Counted from the first letter of the stretch, positions 1 through 6,633 are shown. The stretch is 9,114 bases of DNA from CAZJYT01 sp964550325 (GCA_964550325.1 CAZJYT010000039.1:1-9114); one strand, 5' to 3'. Notes: a model not told the origin generated them from the sequence alone. Program-made: numbers and translations.

Positions 1-205
1 AATTTTCCAAAAAAAGTTTAAGTCCCATATAATTATCAAATGTCTTTTTTCCTTTCTCAAACTCAACTAAAAAATCAATATCACTTGTCTCTTTTTGTTC
101 ATTTCTCGTGTAAGAACCAAATAAACCTATTCTTTTTACTCCAAAACTTTTGATGTTTCTTTTATTTTCTTTTAATTTTTTAAAAATTTCATTTGTAGAA
201 AGCAT
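1..205 (-). CDS. MNT-type nucleotidyltransferase, N-terminal part (3' end outside window)
   Basis: Reading leftward from an ATG at 205, 68 codons are open to the window edge. Residues 26-49 carry the polymerase-beta-like nucleotidyltransferase signature: G30-S31 in LFGSYTRNE, then the metal-binding Asp pair D42 and D44 in SDIDFLVEF. Small proteins with this motif (about 100-150 aa, MNT or MntA family) usually sit beside a HEPN-domain partner. In characterised HEPN-MNT pairs the MNT protein is an antitoxin that AMPylates the HEPN RNase. That role is an inference here, because the C-terminal half and any partner lie off the left edge. No Shine-Dalgarno motif is visible before the ATG. The gene runs in the same direction as the cas genes but lies beyond the trailer end of the array, so it probably has its own promoter. 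Confidence 0.85.
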   Translation of the reverse strand, partial: MLSTNEIFKKLKENKRNIKSFGVKRIGLFGSYTRNEQKETSDIDFLVEFEKGKKTFDNYMGLKLFLEN

Positions 206-384
206 TTTAATTAACTTCAAATTTTTTTAACTCTACTCTCTAGAAATTAGAAAATACAAAAATTTTTTCTGTTTTTTTTAGCATTAAAAATCATTTAAGC
301 AATAAAGCTTACGACAAATCAGAGAGAATTTTTTCCATTTTATCAAACTCAAAACTAAAAATCAAAAATTATTTTTTCTAACTC
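206..384. other. AT-rich trailer/intergenic region
   Basis: This stretch lies between the decayed last CRISPR repeat and the nucleotidyltransferase start. It is very AT-rich, and I see no convincing gene, RNA or repeat in it. On the minus strand, just past the array, it has several T-runs (within 355-380) that could help end the array transcript, but there is no strong GC-rich hairpin. It should also contain the promoter of the nucleotidyltransferase; I could not identify convincing promoter elements. Confidence 0.5.
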
Positions 385-414
385 TCCCATCCCCCACCTT
401 GAGACTGTTGGAAC
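385..414 (-). repeat. Decayed terminal CRISPR repeat lacking the handle
   Basis: Positions 393-414 match the last 22 bases of the consensus repeat with one change (G to A at 402). The eight bases 385-392 match nothing of the consensus GTTTCAAT. In crRNA sense those eight are the AUUGAAAC handle. The change at 402 also breaks the repeat stem. This is the trailer end of the array, where repeats are not renewed by new integration. Confidence 0.93.
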
Positions 415-459
415 TATGGGAAATATGATGTTTGCTTTAGTAAACCTGCCAACAACATC

Positions 460-489
460 GTTTCAATCCCACCTTGGGACTGTTGAAAC
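460..489 (-). repeat. Variant CRISPR repeat (second from trailer)
   Basis: It differs from consensus by G to A at 486, so its right end reads TTGAAAC and mirrors the GTTTCAA at its left end. The repeats at 526 and 736 are also variant: their first + strand base is C and T respectively instead of G. In crRNA sense that is the last handle base. All the variants lie near the trailer end. Confidence 0.9.
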
Positions 490-1193
490 GGTTAACCCCT
501 TTAAAGGAAAAAAAGTGAAATACGGCTTTCAATCCCACCTTGGGACTGTTGGAACTCAGAGTTTATAGCTTCATCAAGTGAGGTTTCTCAAGTTTCAATC
601 CCACCTTGGGACTGTTGGAACTTGAAAATTGTATTATTTGTTTAGATGAGTTGTGGTTAAACATGTTTCAATCCCACCTTGGGACTGTTGGAACCTGGAA
701 GAGGTAGAAGGTCAGGAGGTAGGAGAGGATTTAGGTTTTCAATCCCACCTTGGGACTGTTGGAACTTTCACAAGTAGAATTTCCACAATAATTAAAAACA
801 TTTCCTTGCCAAAGTTTCAATCCCACCTTGGGACTGTTGGAACATAGCAAGAGATTTAAAAATATCTCCAGTAAGTTTGGTTTCAATCCCACCTTGGGAC
901 TGTTGGAACTTTACCACTTTTTTAAAAAATATAATACCATTTTTACTATGTTTCAATCCCACCTTGGGACTGTTGGAACTTTAGAGAAGTATTTTTGGGA
1001 GCAAGGAATTGATTGTAAAGTTTCAATCCCACCTTGGGACTGTTGGAACTTTGACAATGCTGATGGAGTTTATATGATGTATTATTGTGATGAGTTTCAA
1101 TCCCACCTTGGGACTGTTGGAACTTGAATTTATTGTTGAGGATTTTGTTGAAGGAGTGGAATCGTTTCAATCCCACCTTGGGACTGTTGGAAC

Positions 1194-1232
1194 TTTTTTA
1201 TCGCTGTTGTTATTACGAACATTTTCAAGTAA
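1194..1232 (-). repeat. Spacer, 39 nt, duplicate target A
   Basis: All 39 bases are identical to the right-hand 39 bases of the 44-nt spacer at 2925-2968. About 25 bases are also present in reverse complement in the spacer at 4593-4636. The handle-side (right) end is identical to that of 2925-2968, while the left end is 5 nt shorter. Confidence 0.96.
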
Positions 1233-1746
1233 GTTTCAATCCCACCTTGGGACTGTTGGAACTTTGTCAATTTCACATACCCTGTATCTCCTTTTTTTTT
1301 GGGTTTCAATCCCACCTTGGGACTGTTGGAACTTGCTAATTATGAGTTTAAGACAGGATTGAAGAAAGGAAGTTTCAATCCCACCTTGGGACTGTTGGAA
1401 CTTTGAAACAAATTCAACTTTTTTTAAATAAAGAGTGTTTCAATCCCACCTTGGGACTGTTGGAACTGGAAAAGCATTTTCCCAGGGGACAAAATACCAA
1501 ACTTTGGTTTCAATCCCACCTTGGGACTGTTGGAACCTACGATACTGGCTCTTATTGTAATTTATCTCCTACTTGGCAGTTTCAATCCCACCTTGGGACT
1601 GTTGGAACTTCCTCCACTTCTCCGACCTCTACCAGCCAATCTTTCTAGTTTCAATCCCACCTTGGGACTGTTGGAACACTCCCCCATTGTTGACTTCATT
1701 GTCTCAATTGAGCTTGGTTTCAATCCCACCTTGGGACTGTTGGAAC

Positions 1747-1783
1747 TTTAGAGAGATAATGAAAAAAACCAGCAAACCCTTTA
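1747..1783 (-). repeat. Spacer, 37 nt, target family B
   Basis: Its first 17 bases are the reverse complement of the first 17 bases of the spacer at 1880-1924, so the two protospacers overlap on opposite strands. It also shares 23 bases, from TAATGAAAAA through CAGCAAACCC, with the spacer at 3415-3456, after which the two diverge. Confidence 0.93.
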
Positions 1784-1813
1784 GTTTCAATCCCACCTTG
1801 GGACTGTTGGAAC

Positions 1814-1849
1814 TTTTTAATTTCTCCAGCAAACCCGTAAAGGGTTTGC
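1814..1849 (-). repeat. Spacer, 36 nt, target family B, with hairpin
   Basis: Its last 24 bases match the last 24 of spacer 3415-3456 with one T/C difference, and both end at the same handle-side boundary. It contains an 8-bp perfect hairpin, GCAAACCC (1829-1836) and GGGTTTGC (1842-1849), with a 5-nt loop. Confidence 0.93.
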
Positions 1850-1879
1850 GTTTCAATCCCACCTTGGGACTGTTGGAAC

Positions 1880-1924
1880 TTCATTATCTCTCTAAAGGAA
1901 GGGTACATTTTTTCTAAAAGCTCT
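1880..1924 (-). repeat. Spacer, 45 nt, target family B on the opposite strand
   Basis: Bases 1880-1896 are the reverse complement of the start of spacer 1747-1783. With 1747-1783 and 1814-1849 it forms three consecutive acquisitions from one locus or related loci. Confidence 0.92.
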
Positions 1925-2434
1925 GTTTCAATCCCACCTTGGGACTGTTGGAACTTGCCCAATATTTGTTCCATCGCATTTTTTGACATAAGTGTTTCAA
2001 TCCCACCTTGGGACTGTTGGAACTTCACGCACAAAGAATATGATATCACTCAAGCGCAGTATTTGTTTCAATCCCACCTTGGGACTGTTGGAACTTGGGA
2101 TTTTGTTGAAAGAAGATTAAGAAAGAAAGTTTCAATCCCACCTTGGGACTGTTGGAACTCACGAGGGAAATCACCTCTCTTATTATCTTTTAGTATGGTT
2201 TCAATCCCACCTTGGGACTGTTGGAACTTTCACCTCCTTTTTGTAAAAAAATTTCAAACCTTCCTTTGTTTCAATCCCACCTTGGGACTGTTGGAACTTG
2301 AAAACTTTGATTTTGATAGTTGTAAAGATAAATTAGTTTCAATCCCACCTTGGGACTGTTGGAACACCATCAAAATTTTCACCAATTAGAGCCGGGCTAC
2401 TCTTGTTTCAATCCCACCTTGGGACTGTTGGAAC

Positions 2435-2475
2435 GGGGCAAGGGTGTCCCATTTTGGGACACGCTTTTTAGTTTT
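2435..2475. other. Spacer carrying a terminator-like hairpin
   Basis: GTGTCCC (2444-2450) pairs perfectly with GGGACAC (2456-2462) across a 5-nt loop, followed by GC and a run of five T on the + strand. This has the form of an intrinsic terminator. It is most likely captured from an invader and is not expected to act as one in the array, whose transcription is inferred to run on the minus strand. Confidence 0.6.
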
Positions 2476-2924
2476 GTTTCAATCCCACCTTGGGACTGTT
2501 GGAACACAAAAATTGATGTTTTATATTTGCAAAAGAGAAATCTCGTTTCAATCCCACCTTGGGACTGTTGGAACATAAAAAATTATGTGGAAAGGAAAAG
2601 TTGTTTTAAAAAGGTTTCAATCCCACCTTGGGACTGTTGGAACTTAATTTCACTCACAAAGTTTGAAATACTCTTGAAGACATTGAAGTTTCAATCCCAC
2701 CTTGGGACTGTTGGAACTTCACAAATGAACACAACAGCTGGAGAGAAAAAGTGAATTTGTTTGGTTTCAATCCCACCTTGGGACTGTTGGAACTCATGAA
2801 GCAAGATTGGAATGCTACGGATTAGATTTGTTTCAATCCCACCTTGGGACTGTTGGAACCACCGACCTTTTAATTTCTTCCCAAATCTTTTGTGGTTTCA
2901 ATCCCACCTTGGGACTGTTGGAAC

Positions 2925-2968
2925 ACAGCTTTTTTATCGCTGTTGTTATTACGAACATTTTCAAGTAA
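2925..2968 (-). repeat. Spacer, 44 nt, duplicate target A
   Basis: It contains the whole spacer at 1194-1232 plus five extra bases (ACAGC) at the left. Its first 30 bases are the reverse complement of bases 4593-4622 in the spacer at 4593-4636. Different lengths argue for a separate acquisition rather than copying of a repeat-spacer unit. Confidence 0.96.
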
Positions 2969-3205
2969 GTTTCAATCCCACCTTGGGACTGTTGGAACAA
3001 GATTGAATTCTTTTCAGCAGACCAACCAGACAAAGTGGTTTCAATCCCACCTTGGGACTGTTGGAACAAAAAGAAAAAATCTAAAAAAATGAAATATGGA
3101 GCAAAAAAGTTTCAATCCCACCTTGGGACTGTTGGAACTTGAGTTTTTAATTGGTTTTTTTCTTTTTCTTATATCGTTTCAATCCCACCTTGGGACTGTT
3201 GGAAC

Positions 3206-3248
3206 TCTCTAAAGGTTTTGGGGGAGTTTACCTAAACTCCCCCCCTTG
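3206..3248. other. Spacer carrying an 11-bp palindrome
   Basis: Bases 3220-3230 (GGGGGAGTTTA) and 3233-3243 (TAAACTCCCCC) are perfect inverted repeats separated by two bases. The G/C tract is unusual in this AT-rich window. It is probably a hairpin or operator-like site of the targeted element. Confidence 0.6.
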
Positions 3249-3414
3249 GTTTCAATCCCACCTTGGGACTGTTGGAACTCACAAATGTTAAAATTCCCTG
3301 GCACATAAACCCAAGGGTTTCAATCCCACCTTGGGACTGTTGGAACATTGGAAAGACAGCTCTTCACGCCATTGAACGGCTTGCGTTTCAATCCCACCTT
3401 GGGACTGTTGGAAC

Positions 3415-3456
3415 ATGAATTAATGAAAAAAACCAGCAAACCCGCAAAGGGTTTGC
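3415..3456 (-). repeat. Spacer, 42 nt, target family B, with hairpin
   Basis: It shares 23 bases with spacer 1747-1783 and 24 bases (one mismatch) with spacer 1814-1849, linking those two targets. Its hairpin is GCAAACCC (3436-3443) and GGGTTTGC (3449-3456), the same stem as in 1814-1849, with loop GCAAA instead of GTAAA. Confidence 0.93.
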
Positions 3457-4592
3457 GTTTCAATCCCACCTTGGGACTGTTGGAACAAAGCTTGTTGTAA
3501 AGTGAAAATTTTATTACAAACGTTTCAATCCCACCTTGGGACTGTTGGAACAAAGCTAATTTTTCCCACCATACATCTTCGGAGGTATAGTTTCAATCCC
3601 ACCTTGGGACTGTTGGAACTCCTAATTTGTGCATTCTTCTTACATCAACCCTTGTAAAGTTTCAATCCCACCTTGGGACTGTTGGAACTTTCCGCCAGCG
3701 GTTTATCCATTGGTGGAAAACCTTCCAAGTTTCAATCCCACCTTGGGACTGTTGGAACTTTACAATAATAATATATATATAAAGCATTCCCCCCTTAAGA
3801 AGGTTTCAATCCCACCTTGGGACTGTTGGAACTTGAGACAAATAAATAATATTTAAAAAACCCCATACACAATCAGAGTTTCAATCCCACCTTGGGACTG
3901 TTGGAACTTAGTAAAACTTTTGATTTGGGTCCTTATCAGATTAATGTTTCAATCCCACCTTGGGACTGTTGGAACGTAAAAGTAGGTGCTGATAAATTAG
4001 TAGTTGAATTTGGTGAGTTTCAATCCCACCTTGGGACTGTTGGAACTCAGGAACTCTCTCTCCTTCTTCTGCTTTTTCTTGTAAATGTTTTAAAGTTTCA
4101 ATCCCACCTTGGGACTGTTGGAACTCATTAGAAGAAGCCGCAAGAAGGCTGGAACAAGCAGTTTCAATCCCACCTTGGGACTGTTGGAACTTTATAAAGA
4201 CAAAAAATGATCCGGACTTTTTGAACTGTTTCAATCCCACCTTGGGACTGTTGGAACCTGGATTAGACGGAGAATTGAAGATCTAAAAGGATTATGTTTC
4301 AATCCCACCTTGGGACTGTTGGAACTTGAATTAAATGACTTAATACAACTTTATTTAAAGTCGTTTCAATCCCACCTTGGGACTGTTGGAACAGGTTTAC
4401 TTGCGCGGGCCCAAATCGCGCCTTTAAAGTTTCAATCCCACCTTGGGACTGTTGGAACTTGGCGGAAAGGGCAAGACAAAAATTAATAGCAAAGTTTCAA
4501 TCCCACCTTGGGACTGTTGGAACACAAATCACGAGTTGGCATATTGAAGATTATGGAATAACGTTTCAATCCCACCTTGGGACTGTTGGAAC

Positions 4593-4636
4593 TCGTAATA
4601 ACAACAGCGATAAAAAAGCTGTTGACAATGAAAAAA
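4593..4636 (-). repeat. Spacer, 44 nt, target A on the opposite strand, with hairpin
   Basis: Bases 4593-4622 are the reverse complement of the first 30 bases of spacer 2925-2968, so it targets the other strand of the same foreign locus. Together the three spacers define a contiguous 58-nt target. It holds a 7-bp inverted repeat, CAACAGC (4602-4608) and GCTGTTG (4618-4624), with a 9-nt loop. It is the second spacer from the leader, so this acquisition is recent. Confidence 0.95.
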
Positions 4637-4733
4637 GTTTCAATCCCACCTTGGGACTGTTGGAACTTATAGAATTTCAAATAAAACAAAAACCCCCGCC
4701 ACAGTTTCAATCCCACCTTGGGACTGTTGGAAC

Positions 4734-4840
4734 CCTCAACTTTTGGCTGAAAATAAACGGGAAAATTTGAATTTTTTGAAAAAGAACTTGGTAAACCTCC
4801 AATAAAGTAAATTTTTAGAAAAAGTTGACCAACTCATTGT
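4734..4840 (-). promoter_or_regulatory. CRISPR leader
   Basis: These 107 bp lie between the cas2 stop and the first intact repeat (4704-4733). They are AT-rich and non-coding, and sit upstream of the array in its transcription direction. The leader should hold the array promoter and the signals that direct Cas1-Cas2 to insert new spacers at 4733. On the minus strand TTGGTC (4832-4827) and TACTTT (4809-4804) lie 17 nt apart and are a weak candidate for -35/-10 boxes. An archaeal TATA-type promoter is equally possible. Transcription might also read through from cas2, since no terminator hairpin is evident. Confidence 0.8.
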
Positions 4841-5101
4841 CTAAATTATATTAGAAACTGGATTTTTTTCTTTTCCAATGATTTCTTTTTTTAACCAACG
4901 CGCGTTATTTGTTTTATAAATTAACACTGAATCTTGCTTTTTTATTATTTTTTCTATTCCCTTTTTTATTTCAAAAAGCTGAGCTTCTGAAATTTCGCCT
5001 TCAAAAGCTGAATTCTGAACCCAATGTAAATATTTTCTTAAAAATTTACAAAGTTTTGTTACTCTTTTTTGTGCTATATCATAAACAATTATAACATACA
5101 T
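4841..5101 (-). CDS. cas2: CRISPR-associated endonuclease Cas2
   Basis: This is an 86-aa protein, the usual Cas2 length. It opens with the ferredoxin-like beta strand MYVIIVYDI, placing the conserved Asp at D8. The family motif QNSAFEGEIS follows at residues 29-38, and later DSVLIYK. Cas2 forms the dimeric core that holds two Cas1 dimers together during spacer integration. I chose ATG 5101 because it puts D8 in its standard place. A longer frame from a TTG at 5152 would add 17 unrelated residues inside the end of cas1. The start is 10 nt after the cas1 stop. A GGTGG at 5119-5115, inside the last Trp codons of cas1, is the only Shine-Dalgarno-like sequence, and at 13 nt it is rather far away, so translational coupling is likely. 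The stop TAG at 4843-4841 is followed directly by the leader. Confidence 0.96.
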   Translation of the reverse strand: MYVIIVYDIAQKRVTKLCKFLRKYLHWVQNSAFEGEISEAQLFEIKKGIEKIIKKQDSVLIYKTNNARWLKKEIIGKEKNPVSNII

Positions 5102-5111
5102 AAAATCATTT

Positions 5112-6113
5112 TTACCACCACATTTTAAAACTTTGATATTTTTGTTCTCCAATCAAATGCCTGATTAATTTATAACATTCCAACCTTATTAATCCTTTAT
5201 AAGAAATGTGTCTTTTTAATTTTTTATAGAAAATTGTCATAGCTAATCTTTTATCAAAATTTTCTAAAAATAACCTTCTACCCTTTTCATTTAAATAGCA
5301 AAAATTTAACTCTTTTAAAAAATGTGTTTCATTTATCATTTTGTTGTTAATTAATTTAAATATTATTTTGTCTACAATTACAGGTTTAAAAACTTCAGCA
5401 ATATCTAAAGCCAAGGAATATCTTCTTTCTTGGGGTTCGTGTAGAAAACTTATGGTAGGATTTAATTGAGTATGATAAATTTGAGACAACACTTCCGTAT
5501 ACAAAAGTGAATTTCCAAAAGAAATTAAACAATTTATCATATTATCAGGAGGTTGACGAACCCTTTTTTTAAATTCAACTCCCAAAAATTCAGAAAAACT
5601 CTGATAATAAAAATGTTTTATTCTTCCTTCAATTGCCATCAATTCTGCTCTTTCTTCACATTTTGGAATTTTTTCCATTTCTTTTTTAATATTCTCAATT
5701 GCTTCTTTGACTTTCTTTTCTTGTTTTTTGTAATGAATTAAATTTTTTATTGTGTTATGGCAAGCCCCCAAAACAAATTCTTTAGCAATTTCTAATCTTT
5801 TATCTTTCTCTATATAACATTGGGCTTGCTTTATTAAAAGAAATCCAGAAGGAAGATAATCTTTGGGGACAAAACTTCCTATATAAAAACCATAATAGTT
5901 AAAAAAATGAATAGGAATTTTATTTTGAGCCAAAAAATTTAAAAGTTTAGTGTTTAAATCTATCTCTCCAAAAATAAAAATTGCTTCTATTTCTTTTATA
6001 GGAAGAGGTTTTTTGATAATTTTATTTGTTTCTTTTTCTTTACCAATAAAATAAAGAGTGTTTTTCTCTCTTTTTAATCTTCCTGTTGAAAGAAGATAAT
6101 AATTCTTTGACAT
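5112..6113 (-). CDS. cas1: CRISPR-associated integrase Cas1
   Basis: This 333-aa protein is the metal-dependent integrase that joins prespacers to the leader-proximal repeat, in complex with Cas2. The N-terminal beta domain spans about residues 1-80 (YYLLSTGRL, IEAIFIFGE, GFYIGSFVP). The helical catalytic domain carries the metal ligands E162 (IEGRIKHFYY), H225 (FLHEPQE) and D237 (SLALDIAEVFKP). The conserved RQPPDN and ISFGNSLLY stretches lie at about 186-205. Length and motifs match the type I-B Cas1 group. I preferred ATG 6113, 2 nt after the cas4 stop, over an in-frame TTG at 6128 that would overlap cas4. No Shine-Dalgarno is visible, suggesting coupling to cas4. All catalytic residues are present, so it should be active, as the long array implies. 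Confidence 0.97.
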   Translation of the reverse strand: MSKNYYLLSTGRLKREKNTLYFIGKEKETNKIIKKPLPIKEIEAIFIFGEIDLNTKLLNFLAQNKIPIHFFNYYGFYIGSFVPKDYLPSGFLLIKQAQCYIEKDKRLEIAKEFVLGACHNTIKNLIHYKKQEKKVKEAIENIKKEMEKIPKCEERAELMAIEGRIKHFYYQSFSEFLGVEFKKRVRQPPDNMINCLISFGNSLLYTEVLSQIYHTQLNPTISFLHEPQERRYSLALDIAEVFKPVIVDKIIFKLINNKMINETHFLKELNFCYLNEKGRRLFLENFDKRLAMTIFYKKLKRHISYKGLIRLECYKLIRHLIGEQKYQSFKMWW

Positions 6114-6115
6114 TT

Positions 6116-6622
6116 TTAACAAAAACAAAAATTAAAATAAGCGCAAGTTTTGCAAAAATTTTTTTTAATTGGCAAAGGAGGCGTTGGATTTTCTAAAAGT
6201 TTTTCAATTTCTTTTAAAATATTTTCAATTTCTTTTTCTTTCTCTTGTGTTAATTCTACCTTTTCTATTCTTTTTGAAAGAGGATAATTTATTACTCCCT
6301 TGGCTGTTATTCCTTTTTGTTTTAAGTAATAAAGATAATAAAGTAATTGATAAAAGTGGGCTTTAGCTAATTTGCGCGACTTTTTTATTTCATGAATTTC
6401 CAAACTCCGTCTTAAAAAATCAATTTTAATTCTATTGTCAATTATTAATTCCTTTAAATCTCTTTGATAACTTTCTTGGTGAAGCAAACTTCCCCAATAT
6501 ACTAAATCAGAAGTATGCTCCATTGAAATAAACTTTGAAAAAAACCAAAGTTTTCTCTTGCAAATAAAAAAATAATTAACCTGGGCACCCGTAAAAATTA
6601 ATTTACTAAATAAAAATTTCAT
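6116..6622 (-). CDS. cas4: CRISPR-associated exonuclease Cas4
   Basis: This 168-aa RecB-like nuclease has an Fe-S cluster and is of usual length for type I-B. Four Cys ligands are visible: C21 (FICKRKLW) and C157, C160 and C166 near the C-terminus (FCKTCAYFNFC). The RecB nuclease residues are H48 (GSLLHQE), D68 (KIDFL), E78 and K80 (HEIKKSR) and the QxxxY motif Q92/Y96. Cas4 trims prespacers with Cas1-Cas2 and ensures that those with a correct PAM are inserted in the right orientation. The start ATG is 11 nt after the cas3 stop and is the first in frame, with an upstream stop close by. There is no clear Shine-Dalgarno. It lies between cas3 and cas1, the usual I-B order. Confidence 0.96.
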   Translation of the reverse strand: MKFLFSKLIFTGAQVNYFFICKRKLWFFSKFISMEHTSDLVYWGSLLHQESYQRDLKELIIDNRIKIDFLRRSLEIHEIKKSRKLAKAHFYQLLYYLYYLKQKGITAKGVINYPLSKRIEKVELTQEKEKEIENILKEIEKLLENPTPPLPIKKNFCKTCAYFNFCFC

Positions 6623-6633
6623 CTTAAATTAAG

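Larger units (their letters stand above)
385..4733 (-). CRISPR. CRISPR array, 63 repeats of 30 nt and 62 spacers, type I-B-like
   Basis: On the + strand the 30-nt repeat begins GTTTCAATCC and ends CTGTTGGAAC. Read on the minus strand it ends GGGATTGAAAC, so crRNAs would carry the AUUGAAAC handle typical of type I-A/I-B systems. It can fold as TCCCA-AGG-TGGGA just before the handle. Transcription is therefore leftward from a leader at 4734-4840, agreeing with the decayed repeat at the left end. Repeat starts: 385, 460, 526, 592, 665, 736, 814, 880, 950, 1020, 1094, 1164, 1233, 1303, 1372, 1437, 1507, 1579, 1648, 1717, 1784, 1850, 1925, 1994, 2065, 2129, 2198, 2268, 2336, 2405, 2476, 2545, 2614, 2688, 2764, 2830, 2895, 2969, 3038, 3109, 3176, 3249, 3317, 3385, 3457, 3522, 3590, 3659, 3729, 3803, 3878, 3946, 4017, 4095, 4161, 4228, 4296, 4363, 4429, 4494, 4563, 4637, 4704. 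Spacers are 34-48 nt, mean about 39.7. Repeats look identical except those at 385, 460, 526 and 736, all at the old end. Several spacers read as fragments of coding sequence in one frame (for example 4125-4160, 3976-4016 and 695-735), consistent with viral or plasmid genes. Confidence 0.99.

Noticed and set aside
206..384. Short minus-strand frame in the trailer ending in a peptide like FDKMEKILSDLS
   Set aside because: Only about 20 codons are open and there is no family match I recognise. It could be a gene remnant, but the evidence is too thin.
415..4703. Self-targeting by spacers
   Set aside because: I saw no spacer matching the cas genes, leader or flanks in this window. The rest of the genome cannot be checked here.
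653..4770. Many open frames of 60-144 codons on both strands between about 650 and 4770, rich in phrases such as SIPPWDCWN, FNPTLGLLEL and FQQSQGGIET
   Set aside because: These phrases are the CRISPR repeat read in different frames. The frames exist because the 30-nt repeat has no stop in those frames; they are not genes.
4841..5152. Longer cas2 starting with TTG at 5152 (103 aa)
   Set aside because: The extra 17 residues overlap the end of cas1 and precede the conserved first strand. The ATG at 5101 gives the standard length and D8 position.
5112..6128. Longer cas1 starting with TTG at 6128
   Set aside because: It would overlap the end of cas4 by 13 nt and adds five residues before the usual N-terminus. 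The ATG at 6113 is better.
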